Source of the DNA: Dactylonectria macrodidyma
Taxonomy: Eukaryota > Ascomycota > Sordariomycetes > Hypocreales > Nectriaceae
Assembly (NCBI GenBank): GCA_020744425.1
Contig: JAGMUV010000046.1
Location: 1 to 64,000, forward strand
Length of the DNA stretch: 64,000 bases
Direction of reading: 5' to 3'
In this document: one piece after another, positions 12,641-23,700 of the stretch
Position numbering within the stretch: position 1 is the stretch's first letter
Layout: each line of letters starts with the position of its first letter
The notes under the pieces: generated by a model
The model's input: the letters and a program-made list of their open reading frames with translations, nothing else
The model's database searches: none
Told to the model about the DNA's origin: nothing
Translations under genes and position numbers: made by a program

Positions 12641-15600
12641 CTTTGTAGTTATAGTATAAGGAAGATAGGCTTTCTGAGGCATATTATATACTATTATAAA
12701 GCTAAAAATCAGGAGATTTTGAATATGTTATTTATAGTCTTATCTGGTAAGAGCTAAAGGAGATATTTCCTTATCAGTTATATATTTTATATATAAGGTC
12801 TTTATATATACTAAGTTATTAATAGAGTTATTAAGACTGGTTATTAGTAATGGCTGAATAATCAGGCTAGTGAGTATTTATATATTATAAGGAGGGACAT
12901 AAGCTAGTAGTAATAAGTATTAGAAGGTTACTAGCTTAAAAGGGGTTATTATAGACTATAGTTTTATTTAGTTAAATAGATAACTAGAATTAAATCGTTC
13001 TTTAATAACTATATCTATATTTAAGTAGGAAATAATATACTAATATAAAGGCTTATACTTTAGCTAACCTAACTCAGTTAGACTCTTATTACTCCTTATA
13101 TAGACTGATTATATAAGTTTTATAAGTAGAATATAGTAAAGAGCTTATAATTAATAAGAAGTCTTTAAATCTATTAAATTAACTATTATTATAAGAAAAG
13201 AGTAATAGTATATTAGCTATTAAATAGAACTTAGATCAACAGCCTCTAGGATCTAAGTAGTATTTATTTAGCTAAGTGTTATTTCTAGAGTTTCTTTAGA
13301 ATTAAGATCCTAGCCTTTAAATATATTTATTAAGTTCGTCTTAATTATAGCCTATTCGAATTATTAAATAGCTAATTAGACTATAGTTTTTACTTTATTA
13401 TCTATATAAAAATAGATAAAGTATAAAGGCTATTACTTTTTAAGCATTCTATTATTTTTAATAATAATTTTAAAGGCTTTTATATAAGCTATAATATTTA
13501 ATTTATTAAACTTATATCTCAGTCCTTATACTAAGGAATGAGTTTAGGCTAGAATACTTAAAGTAATATAATTAAGTTCTGCTTTTAAGATATTTATTAT
13601 AAGTATTATTATTATAAGCTTATTAGTTAATAATATTAATATTAAAAGGAATACTATCTTTATAGAGTATAACTAAGGATAAGTTTAATACTATTCTTTT
13701 TATTCTCTTCTAGACTGAGTTTTATAATTTAGTAAAGAGTGTTATTATAAAAGTAGTTAATTAAGTAAATAAGAAAGTTAGAAAGTAAAAGCATACTTTA
13801 AGAATTAGATATCTTCTGAATTACTTATCTTTATTTCTAACTATAGTCTTAAGGATTAAAAGAGTCTTATATAAATCTATCTAAAGGAGATAATTATAGC
13901 AATTAATAGGTCCCTTATAACTAGCTATATAATTAATAAGATTACTAATAATATTAGGATTTTAAATAGTAAAGATAATGCAGATAGTCCAGATCCTTAA
14001 CTCTTAATGCTTTTTAAGTAAATAGTTATAAAAGGATTAATAGTAATTATCTAATTAATTGCTTATAAGGGTCTAAACTCTTTCTAAGTCTTAACCTCCT
14101 ATCTTATAATAGCTTTTCACCTTACTTTTATATTAGCTTTAATTATAAGTAATATAATTAGTATATTATTAATACTAAGTAAAATACTCTATAGTATTAA
14201 TAATAAATCTATTATAAATTAGTATAATAAATAAGAGTAAAAAGCGATTTTAATTCTATCTTTAGTAAAATTAATTAATTAGCTAAAGATATTATATATT
14301 TTTAAATTAGAAGCACTAAGTAAGGTTATTTTTAGAGTTAATTAGATATTCTATATTCTCTTAATCCCGCGCCCTTACTTACTTATATTACCTCTCTTTC
14401 TGTACTTAGTATAAGTCTTTATAATAGCTTAAAAGTATTACTACTTACTTAATTAATCTATTAATTAATAGGATTAATTAATTAATTAAACTAATAGCTT
14501 ATTACCTTACTATAACCTTTAAAATGTATTAAGTAGGAGGATAAGAGAGATACTATTACTTAAAGTAATGGATACTATAAGGTAAGCAGGATGTATAATA
14601 GAGTAAGAGTAAATAAGACTTATAAAATAAAATAGATAAAAAGAGGGCTAGAGCTATAATTAAGTAATTAGTTAGAAAGTAAATTAAATATTCTAATTAA
14701 TTAAATAAATCTTATTATAATAATATTAAAAACAATTTAATAACTTAAAAATAAAGGTAAGTAAGAATATAATTAATTGTTATTTATATTTAAGTTATCT
14801 CTGCTTTTTATCTTAGACTAACTCCTATTATCCTTATTAATAGCTTTATTAAGACTAGTACTTAAATTAGTTAGCTAATTAAAATGTCCGGGCTATTCTA
14901 GTTAGTAAGCCCTCAGCCTTAATACAATATATAAAATAAATAAGTATAAGATGCTTTTTTTAAATATTATTAATATTAATACTTATTAATAGTCATTTTA
15001 TATTACTTTTACCTTTCTTAATAATAAAGAGAAAACAGACTATATCTAAGTATTAAATTAACTATACTTAATATATAAAGTATATAATATAAGACTACTA
15101 TTTATTATTCTTATAAATTGTTACTTTACTTATATAAATACTATATTCTATTACTTTTTAATTATAGTATTACTTTTATACTTTTAATATACTAATAAAG
15201 CAGTTTTATATTACTGCTTTCTAAGCTTTTTATAAAATACTAATATTACTTAAGGTTAATAAGAATAGAAGGAGTTTTATAAGAAGTAATATAAAATTAT
15301 AATATCTTTAACTAAGGAAATATTTAAAGAGAAACTTTAGTAGCTTAAAGAATATTATATTCTAGTTTATACTTAAAAAGTAAGCTATATTATTAAAACT
15401 TAGCTTAAACTCTATAAAGAAAAGCTTATAAAAGCTTAGGTTAATTAGTATTTTTACTTTAAGAATGTTATTATATCCTAAGGAAAGAGCATCTATTAGC
15501 TTATTAAAATTCATTTTAATATAAATTAATTCAATCTCTTTAAGGTTTAAAAGTCTATTAGGTATACAGTTCTAAACTAATTAGCTAAGCTTTAAGTAAA

Positions 15601-16205
15601 TTAAGTAAAGTAGTAAATTCGCATACTTATTAAACTTATAAAAAGACTATACAGTATTATATAAGGCTGGGTCTTTTATAAGACATTATATAAAGTTAAA
15701 GTATAAAAGAAGCAGCTTTTATAGAATAACGCACTTCTTACTTATATAAAAAGGTTTATAAAATCACTCAGTCTCCCTTATTCTTATATAATTAAGTCTT
15801 TTATATAAGAAGAGAAGCCTCTTTAATTAGATCATTTTTATATATATTAGTATCTTTAGTAAAAAGGGAGGCTTTAAATACTTATAAAGCCTTATTAATA
15901 GTTTAACTAAGTTATAACTAGGTTAATACTTATAAAGACTAGTACTTATTATAAACTATTTACTTTTAAAGCTATTAAATAAGCATTATTAATACTTAAA
16001 TAGATTAAAGCAGCTCTTTAATATATAAAGTGCTATTAATATAGTTATATAAGGAAATTATATATTTATAAGCTATATTATATATATCTTATACTATTTT
16101 TAATTATAATACTATCTTAAGAGATTATAGCTTTAGCTCTAGCTCTATTATTAAAAATCACTTTATATTCTATATTAATACTTAATTATAATCTAATTAT
16201 ACTTT
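12641..16205. repeat. RIP-degraded AT-rich block
   Basis: AT-rich, stop-filled sequence like the preceding block, with no gene, RNA or recognisable motif that I can support. Confidence 0.6.
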
Positions 16206-16899
16206 TACTATATTAGAGCTGAGGGCCCTAGGGCCCGGGACTTGGATAGTTATATTACTTATAGCTAGCTATAAGAGGCAGTAGATTTCCTAGACTTAGA
16301 TAAAAAGACAATGCTTCTTCCTTCTTTTACTGATTTTTTCTGATTTTCCTAGCCTTGATTTTCTTCTTTTATTTTACTTAATTAACTGATATCCTTCTTC
16401 CTTTTCCAGCTAGCTGCTTAGCTAATGATTTTATTTGCATTTTTAGCTATTTATTTCCTAAGCTTTATCTTACTATCCTTTACTTACCTTTCGGGCCCAG
16501 CTCACTATTACTTTGAGTAGTTATTTGTTTCCCTGCTTAACATACTACTAATACTAGTAATAAGCTTAACTTTATAGCCTATAGTACTATAAGAGTCGTT
16601 TTTAAATATAGAGCTATAACTATATTTACTAAAGGCAGTATTACTATTCTTAAAGCTAGAGTTAGAGCTAGAACTAGAGCTAGAACTAGAGCCAGAGCCA
16701 GAGCTAGAGCCAGAGCTAGAGCCAGAGCTAGAGTCAGAGCCAGAGTTATACTATAATCATCCTAGTACTATTTATTAACAATATATTATAGCACGAAAGG
16801 CATAGTATAACTAGCTGCTTTAAAAGGGGTTAAAAACTAATTAGTAATATTAAAAGGCTATAGGCTTACTTTAATAATATAATTAGACCTACTATAAGT
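16206..16899. repeat. Mixed island with AGAGCY hexamer repeat
   Basis: Partly GC-normal sequence. 16,653-16,746 is a run of imperfect AGAGCT/AGAGCC hexamers (about 15 units). A short palindromic GGGCCCTAGGGCCC lies near 16,228. No reading frame is credible. Confidence 0.6.
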
Positions 16900-17382
16900 A
16901 TAACGATCCACACTTCGCATTACGTCTCCTAGCCCGTCAGGCCAAAAGATAAGTCTATAATCACAATAGTAGTAATCATAGGTGTGGATAACAGCTATTA
17001 AATAGGGTCTCATGCACGCCCGGCTGTCTAAGTCATAATACGATGTCTCCCCTCCCAGTAGCTTATCCCCAAGCCCACTAGTCCGGGCGCTGACAAGGGT
17101 GAACAGGCCTTATCATCTGCACTAGCTGCCCTACCCTGACTAGCCGATCGGGCCTAGTCTGAGCCAGTAGTAGGATTCCTATCAAAGCTAGTGACCCTAG
17201 AATCGAACTCACGACCTCTTATCGCATTAACCCGCATCATGTGATTATTATATAACGATCCACACTTCGCATTACGTCTCCTAGCCTATTAGGCTAAAAG
17301 ATAAGTCTATAATCACAATAGTAGCAATCATAAGTATGGATAACAGCTATTAAATAGGGTCTCATGCACGCCCGGCTGTCTA
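16900..17382. repeat. 131-bp direct repeats flanking a 221-bp spacer
   Basis: A 131-bp sequence starting ATAACGATCCACACTTCGCA occurs at 16,900-17,030 and again at 17,252-17,382, in the same orientation and with only a handful of transitions between copies. The 221-bp spacer contains, on the minus strand at 17,200-17,208, GTTCGATTC, which fits a pol III B box. The layout resembles a small LTR or SINE-derived unit that escaped heavy mutation, lying in otherwise AT-rich DNA. Confidence 0.7.
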
Positions 17383-17879
17383 GGTTGTAATAATAAGTAA
17401 TATTTAAACTATAAGTAGATATTAAAGTACTATATTATACTATTAAAGTTAAAAGAATGGACTAAGAAGAAGATAATAGTATACTTAAACTAGAGTAAGG
17501 CTGAGAATAACTAGGTCAAAGTGTATATTTCTAAGGAGATAGATAATAACTCTTTAGTAAATAGATAAAAAGGGATAAAAGAAATTTAAAAAAGCATTAA
17601 ATAGGATATTATTAAGTAATAGGCTTTATATTTAAATAATAACTAAGCTAAAAACTATATTATAATTAATACTTAGTCTATTAATTTTCCATGCTTTTTT
17701 CTTTTAATTATAAATAAGTAATAAACTTAAAATATTATAAGCAAAGTTTCCCTTTTCTCTTACTTAACTCTATTCTTAACCTCTCTTTCTTTAGGTTTAT
17801 ATTATCTTTTTATAATATACAGTATCTACTTTGCTTTATAGTATAGCCAGCTTATATATTAAGCAATGCTTATATAATT

Positions 17880-19361
17880 ATCTTAATCGTACTACTAGTA
17901 GTATAATATATAACCCTTATTTACACTATTAGTAATACGCTTATTAGCCTTTACACAGTTAGGATAATTAAGTGAAGCTAAGTTAATAGACTGCTTTACT
18001 ATCTTAATTATATTCTTAAGGTCAGCTATCTCTCCTATTTATTCATACTATCTTTTAACTTTATTTCTAAAGTTACTTAACTTATTTACATAGTTAGGAT
18101 AATTAGTTAGAGTTAAGTTAATAGACTGCCTTACTATTTAGATTGCTTTCTTAAGGTTAGCTATCTCTTCTATCTATTTATAGTGCCTTTTAAATATAAG
18201 TCTAAGGTTATTTAAGCAGCCTAAGCAGTCAGGATAACTAAGCAGAGCTAAGTCAATAAACCGCTTTACTATCTCAATTGCTTCCTTAAGGTCAACTGTC
18301 TCCCTTATCTGTTTATACTGCCTTTTGAGATTATTTCCTAGGTTGCTTAACCTGTTTATACAGTTAGGATAATTAGTTAGAGTTAAGTCAACAGCCTGCC
18401 TTATAATATAAATTGCCTCCTCAAGGTCAGCGATCTTTCCTATCTATTAATACTATTTTATAAGCCTAAGTCTAAGGTTATTTAACCTTCCTATATAGTC
18501 AGAGTGACTAAGCAGAGTTAAGTTAATAGCTTGCTTTATAATGTGGATTGCTTCCTTAAGGTCGACTGTCTCCCTTATCCATTCATACTGCCTTTTGAGA
18601 TTATTTCCTAAGTTGCTTAACCTGCTTATATGGTTAGGATAATCGGTTAGAGTTAAGTTAACAGCCTCCCTTACGATCTGGATTGCCTCTTTAAAGTCAA
18701 CTATCTCCTCTGCCTATTCATACTAGCTTTTGATCTTAATTCTGAAGTTACTTAACTAAGCTATGCAGTAAGGATGATTAGTCAGAGTCGAGTTAATAGC
18801 CTGCCTTATAATATAAATCGCCTCCTTAAGGTTGGCCATCTTTCCTGTCTATTAATACTACCTTTCTAGCCTAAGTCTAAGGTTATTTAACCTGCTTATA
18901 CGGTCAGAGTGATCGGGCGGAGTTAAGTCAACAGCTTGCCTTACAATATGAATTGCCTCCTCGAGGTTAGCGATCTTTCCTGTCCGTTCATACTAACTTT
19001 TAAGCATGCTTCTAAGCTTACCTAGGAAGGTTAAGCGGTCAGGATGATCAGTCGAAGTCAAGTTCACAACCTGCCTTACAATCTGGATTGCCTCCTCAAG
19101 GTCTGCCGTCTCTCCCGTTCGTTTATAGCGCGTTCCGAGCATAGTGCTAAGGTTGATAAGCCTGCAAGCTATTGATTTATCGTCATAGCGTGTCCTGAGA
19201 ATGCTTTGTTTGGCAATTGCGACAGCGATGTCGATGTCGCCCTTGCTTCCAGATTCCTCATACTGCTCATATTTTTCAATCGCGACGTCCTCGCAAAGTT
19301 GTGGGACGTATTCGTCATCCCCGAGTTGCTCGATGAGCTCGATCAACTGCTGGATATCCAT
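17880..19361 (-). pseudogene. TPR-repeat protein gene, 3' part decayed
   Basis: An ATG at 19,361 opens 122 clean codons on the minus strand: an N-terminal helical region, then a TPR-like repeat (around YKRTGETADLEEAIQIVRQV...DHPDRL), ending at a stop at 18,993-18,995. The same repeat continues downstream as nine units spaced exactly 135 bp apart (marker positions 17,961, 18,096, 18,231, 18,366, 18,501, 18,636, 18,771, 18,906, 19,041), so each unit encodes 45 residues. Stop codons and C-to-T/G-to-A changes become denser toward 17,900, while the repeat register never slips. In fungi such TPR arrays often form the C-terminal sensor of NLR-like or incompatibility proteins. The start lies 318 bp from the divergent gene at 19,680. 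I infer a once longer TPR protein inactivated by RIP in its repeat array. Confidence 0.7.
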
Positions 19362-19679
19362 GTGGTAGCTGATGGACCAAAAGTAATAATCCTGTTATGT
19401 TTGTTCCCGATTCTTCCGTGCCACAGTGGTGGCTTTTCACCTGTTCCAAGTTGGAGGCCTCTCGTGCGGCTCATTTGTATTGGTCATGTCTACCTGCTGA
19501 GGCGGTGGCTATGTCTGCCTCCTGAGGCGGTGGCTGTGTTTTATCTCTTCAGCCAACGGACGCAGCCCTGGACCGCCACGTTATTCCGGTCACAATTCCT
19601 ATAGACGGGTATAAACAGGCCGCATTCACCGACATTTTACGATCTTCAAGTCGCATCAGACTTCTGTCAAGTTACCAAC
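19362..19679. promoter_or_regulatory. Shared divergent promoter region
   Basis: 318 bp between two divergent start codons (TPR gene to the left, 281-aa gene to the right). GC-normal, with direct repeats of a CTGAGGCGGTGGCT-type motif at about 19,497-19,531. No TATA box is evident. Confidence 0.45.
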
Positions 19680-20525
19680 ATGACCCCACACATAATTCCC
19701 ACCTCTCTTTTTATCCCTCTTGAATCCGTCAGACTTGGTCGGTTTATTTCAAATGTTGAACAGCCCTATCAAAGTTATCATGATTCTCCATCTTGCGAAC
19801 CTCCTAAGCAACTTGTTTCGCTTCGTTACGCTGACACTGGTCTCCATCAGAGTGCATCTGATAGTGGCTTTGGGTCGGCGTTGACATCGCTCATTTCGGG
19901 GGCTTTTTCAAAACGTGCGCGGTCCAAGGTTCGAATTGCCGCGGAGCAAATCAAGACTTACAACCTTGACAACTCAACCGCATGGTTCGAAACGGCGACG
20001 CGCGTGCCTGCTACTAGGAGCTGGATAGAAAGAGCAGTTGACAGGGGAGACCTTATCTACATGATCGTCGGGTTCCACACTGTCATAGACGCCTGTATCT
20101 CCGAGGAATGTATCCAGGGACAACAAGCTGGTGGTCAAGTCCAGGTTCCTTTGGGTCTTTCCCTTGCCGCTGCTGGCGCAATTGCACCTCTTGGAAACTT
20201 GATTTATCCCGTGGCTGGTGGGAACCGGCAGAATCTTGACAGCACAAGAACTCAATTCATGGCTCCCGGTAAGCAAGTTTGCGCGTTGCAATACCGTCAA
20301 GTCAGCCATAAATGGCTCTCTCGCAGAGAAATTGATGACTTAAGGTTGTCCACGACTCCTCATTGGTTATCTATTGAGCGGGGAAGGGGTTGGGAGGAAG
20401 ATCAGGACGAAGAAGATCAGGACGAAGACGGTATTGAGGTGCAGCTGGAGGAATTCAACGAACTGGATGGTGAATGGGAGAGAAATGAACTTCCCGGAGG
20501 TGAGACATTGCTCATTCGGGTATAA
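19680..20525 (+). CDS. Fungal protein of unknown function, 281 aa
   Basis: Single-exon gene with an ATG in ordinary context. The N-terminus has a pattern seen in many uncharacterised ascomycete proteins (FIPLESVRLGRFI followed by a proline-rich linker). The middle has W-x-E and a hydrophobic LIYMIVGFHTVIDACIS segment, then a glycine/alanine-rich stretch (LGLSLAAAGAIAPLGNLIY). The C-terminus is strongly acidic (EEDQDEEDQDED). It has no signal peptide and no clear transmembrane helix; the Gly/Ala stretch could insert in a membrane. It sits head-to-head with a TPR gene, and genes of this general type are often paired with NLR/TPR genes, so a role in recognition or cell-death signalling is possible but only an inference. 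A transposon stack inserted about 100 bp after its stop codon. Confidence 0.7.
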   Translation: MTPHIIPTSLFIPLESVRLGRFISNVEQPYQSYHDSPSCEPPKQLVSLRYADTGLHQSASDSGFGSALTSLISGAFSKRARSKVRIAAEQIKTYNLDNSTAWFETATRVPATRSWIERAVDRGDLIYMIVGFHTVIDACISEECIQGQQAGGQVQVPLGLSLAAAGAIAPLGNLIYPVAGGNRQNLDSTRTQFMAPGKQVCALQYRQVSHKWLSRREIDDLRLSTTPHWLSIERGRGWEEDQDEEDQDEDGIEVQLEEFNELDGEWERNELPGGETLLIRV

Positions 20526-20625
20526 TTCTGTTGGAGATCACAAGTTTGAGGCGACCAAGTCGGTGGCAGGTGTGGAAGAAGGTGGAATGTTCCACCGAGA
20601 TCGTGCCTGTACATAACAGTCGTTC

Positions 20626-20708
20626 TGTCACATTCAGTATATCTATAGTATTTGCACTACGCATTAGCGGAGTGCGCATTCCCTTTTAGTGTAGCTGGCA
20701 ATGCAACA
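20626..20708 (+). repeat. Left 83-bp LTR of TRIM-like element
   Basis: Starts TGTCACATTCAG and ends GCAATGCAACA. It matches 37,552-37,634 except A at 20,705 versus G at 37,631. Flanked outside by CGTTC and inside directly by the primer-binding site. Confidence 0.85.
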
Positions 20709-20721
20709 GTTATGAGCCCGG
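20709..20721 (+). other. Primer-binding site (half initiator tRNA-Met)
   Basis: GTTATGAGCCCGG directly follows the LTR. Its reverse complement CCGGGCTCATAAC is the anticodon arm of an initiator tRNA-Met (CAT anticodon). Drosophila copia is known to prime from the same internal tRNA-iMet fragment. A second copy lies at 37,311-37,323. Confidence 0.75.
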
Positions 20722-23700
20722 TTTGCCCATAGCTGAAGCGGACGATATTCTTTGATCAAGCTGTCTCATCAGACCCTTATCAAACCTATCTCCCTTCCTT
20801 CCTAGCCTAGGCTTGCAGCCTAGCTTCTTCAAGCTAGTCCTCCAAACTAGGTTATCAACTTCCGCTGTTGCTCGCAGTCATCTATCGCGATGGGCGTTGC
20901 TGATACGGAAGCCTCTTCCTAGGCCAAGCTCAACGGGCCTGTTGATTGGAAACACTGGATAGCCAGCATCCGGAAATCGGCTACTACGAAGGACGTCTGG
21001 GACTTTATTGACCCTTTTAAGGAAAACAAGAAGTCCCTAGCCCGACCGGTCTTTCCTACAGCTGCAGACATCAAGCCTGATGCGACTAGGCTATCTGAGC
21101 TGACCCCAGACCAAAGGATTGACCTTAATGGCCTTAAGAAACAGTACCTTGAAAACGTCCGAATCTACAAAAAACGCTAAAAAGCCTTATCTTCTATCCA
21201 AGACCGGATCATCCTGACTGTCAGCAACTATCAAGATGTTATTAACGATGAAGATGACGTTGCGAAGGAACTAGCCCTCCTACGGGCCCGGATCTAGCCA
21301 GCTACCTGGTTCCATGAAAGAGAAGTCCTTAACCGATATCGAACAGCCCTCAAGGGGCCCGGCCGGACTAAGACTAAGGATTGGGTCACAAGCTGGCAGA
21401 AGGTCCTTACAGAAGCCCGTAATCTAGGCCTTCCTGACTCTAAGGGTCTCAGACTAACCCTAGACTTCCTAGAAGCTGTCAGACCGATGGACCTCACCTT
21501 CGCCGATATCTGGATGAATAAGATCCAATATAAGGCATCAAAAGGCAAGAAAGACTGAGAAGCTAAGATCCCGGACGGTATTAAGATTAGCAAGCTGTTC
21601 GAAAAACAGGCTACAGAGATAAAGGCACCGAAAGGGTCCTTTTCCACGTTCTAGAAAACCGGCTCTTCTAAGCCTGCCGGATCTAACGGATCCGAGGGAC
21701 CAAAGACCCCCTGCCTCTATGGCAAACAGCATTTCTATTCAAAATGCCCTTACCTAGTTGCTTCTATCCGCCTGGCCGGATGGAAGCCTAACCAAGACAT
21801 AGAATTCCAGATCAATCAACAGCTCGAAGACCCTACCACAAAACAACGGGTAGATCGAGCTCTACAGAGACAGAAGCCTAGGGATACCCAGCCAGGGGCC
21901 CCAAAGGCCACTACAGACAACAGGGATGAAGGCTACATCAAGGGCAGCTCCTTTGCCGGCCTGTCCCTTCAGACCACACAGCCGCCGGACCAACAGCTAG
22001 GTCAGCAGCTAGGTCAGCAACCGGAACAGCAGCCGGCTCTAACGATCCTATCTACGGCTTCCGTCATAACCGTTCCAGGGAGGGTTTATCCGCTCAGGGA
22101 CTCCTTTATCCTTGATTCCGGGTCAGACACACACATCTATAACAACCTCTTACGCTTTTCATCCTATCAGCCCTCTAGGAACCCCGAGCCTATCTTTGCA
22201 AGCAGATCCGAGCTGCAAATCCTAGGCTACGGTCAGGTCAACCTACGGCTTGAAGACGGGCTCTTCCAGCTCAGACGGGCAGCCTATATCCCAGGTTTCC
22301 ACACGAACGTTGTCTCGCTAGATCTTATGATCCTAGCCGGATATAACTGGAACCCGAAAACAGGGGCCGTCTTCCAAGGGATAGAGACTATCTTCTATAC
22401 CCGACGGTACCATCGCCAACAAGTCATCGAATTCAATGAGGTCAGACCGATCTCGGCCACAGCAGCCGCCGCAGCCTCTGCTGACCAAGGCAGACCAACG
22501 GGCCTGCTAGCAGCAGCCGCGGCCTCTTCCAAAGACCCTAGGGCGCCTCAGACAGCCGAATCCATCCTCTGGCACTAACGTCTAGGCCACTTGAACGCCC
22601 GGGCTCTTGAACATCTTACGGATCAGACCCTAGGGGTCCGTATTAAGGGACCTATTGCAATAGACTGCGAAGCCTGCTCCCTTGCTAAGGCTAGCAGACA
22701 GGTCTCCCGACGAAGCCTATAGATAACAGCTCCGAGACCCTATTAGAGGGTCTATATCGACCTCTTCAGCTTCTACACAAGCTATGACGGAAAACAGGCT
22801 GCCTTACTGATCAAAGACGAATACACAGGCCTAATCCATATCTATCTTCTATCCGATTAAACATAGGATTCAGTCCTAGGGGCTCTATAGGCCTTCGTAT
22901 CCTACATCCGGACACAATACGGGCTCCGGATCTGCCGGATCCATAGGGACAATAATAGGGCCTTAAGCATCCGATCGATTAATTAGATAACTAACGAAGG
23001 GATTGAGAACAAACCCTCAAGCCCTCATAACCCGGCTTAGAACGGCCCTGCCGAACGATCTGGGGGGGTAATAGCTCCTAAGAATAGGTCTATATTACTA
23101 GGGTTTAACCTACCGCCCGATCTCTGGTCCGAAGGTTAGAAAACAGCTGTCTTCCTATACAACAGATCGCTCTAACAGGCCTGAGACTGGAAGACCCCCT
23201 TAGGGCTGCTAATTTCCTGGCTTTAAGACCAAGGAAAGGATACCGGATTCGTCTCCAGACAGCCGGATCTAACGCACCTTAGGGCCTTTAGCTGCCGGGC
23301 CTATCCGATAACTACAGAAGCTTTGAAGAGTACTCAAAAACGGGACCTAAAGACAGCGGCCTACGCAGAAATCGGCTACCTAGTTAGATATGATTCGAAT
23401 AACATCTTCAGGATCTGGATCCCGGAAAGGTTAGAGGTCCGGAGGGTCAGGGACGTCACATTCAATAAGAAAACCTTTTATAATCCTAAGAACCACCCAA
23501 TCCCTCAGCCAATTCGACAGCCTAGGGTACGGTTCCTACTTCCAGCCCACATTGACAGCAATAGCGATGAAGACGAGGAAATCAGGTCAACGATCGAGGT
23601 AGCCCTCGATGACCCTGATCAGCCTGATCAGCCCGATCAACATGACCTCGATAGGTCAGACGGACCTGAAGACACGGATCCGGACGACGCTACAGACCGT

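Noticed and set aside
17200..17208. tRNA gene on the minus strand
   Set aside because: Only the B box and part of the T arm fit; the acceptor stem and anticodon arm do not pair.
17961..19060. Regular repeats that could suggest a CRISPR-like or satellite array
   Set aside because: Exact 135-bp period, coding for a degenerate TPR on the minus strand with no unique spacers.
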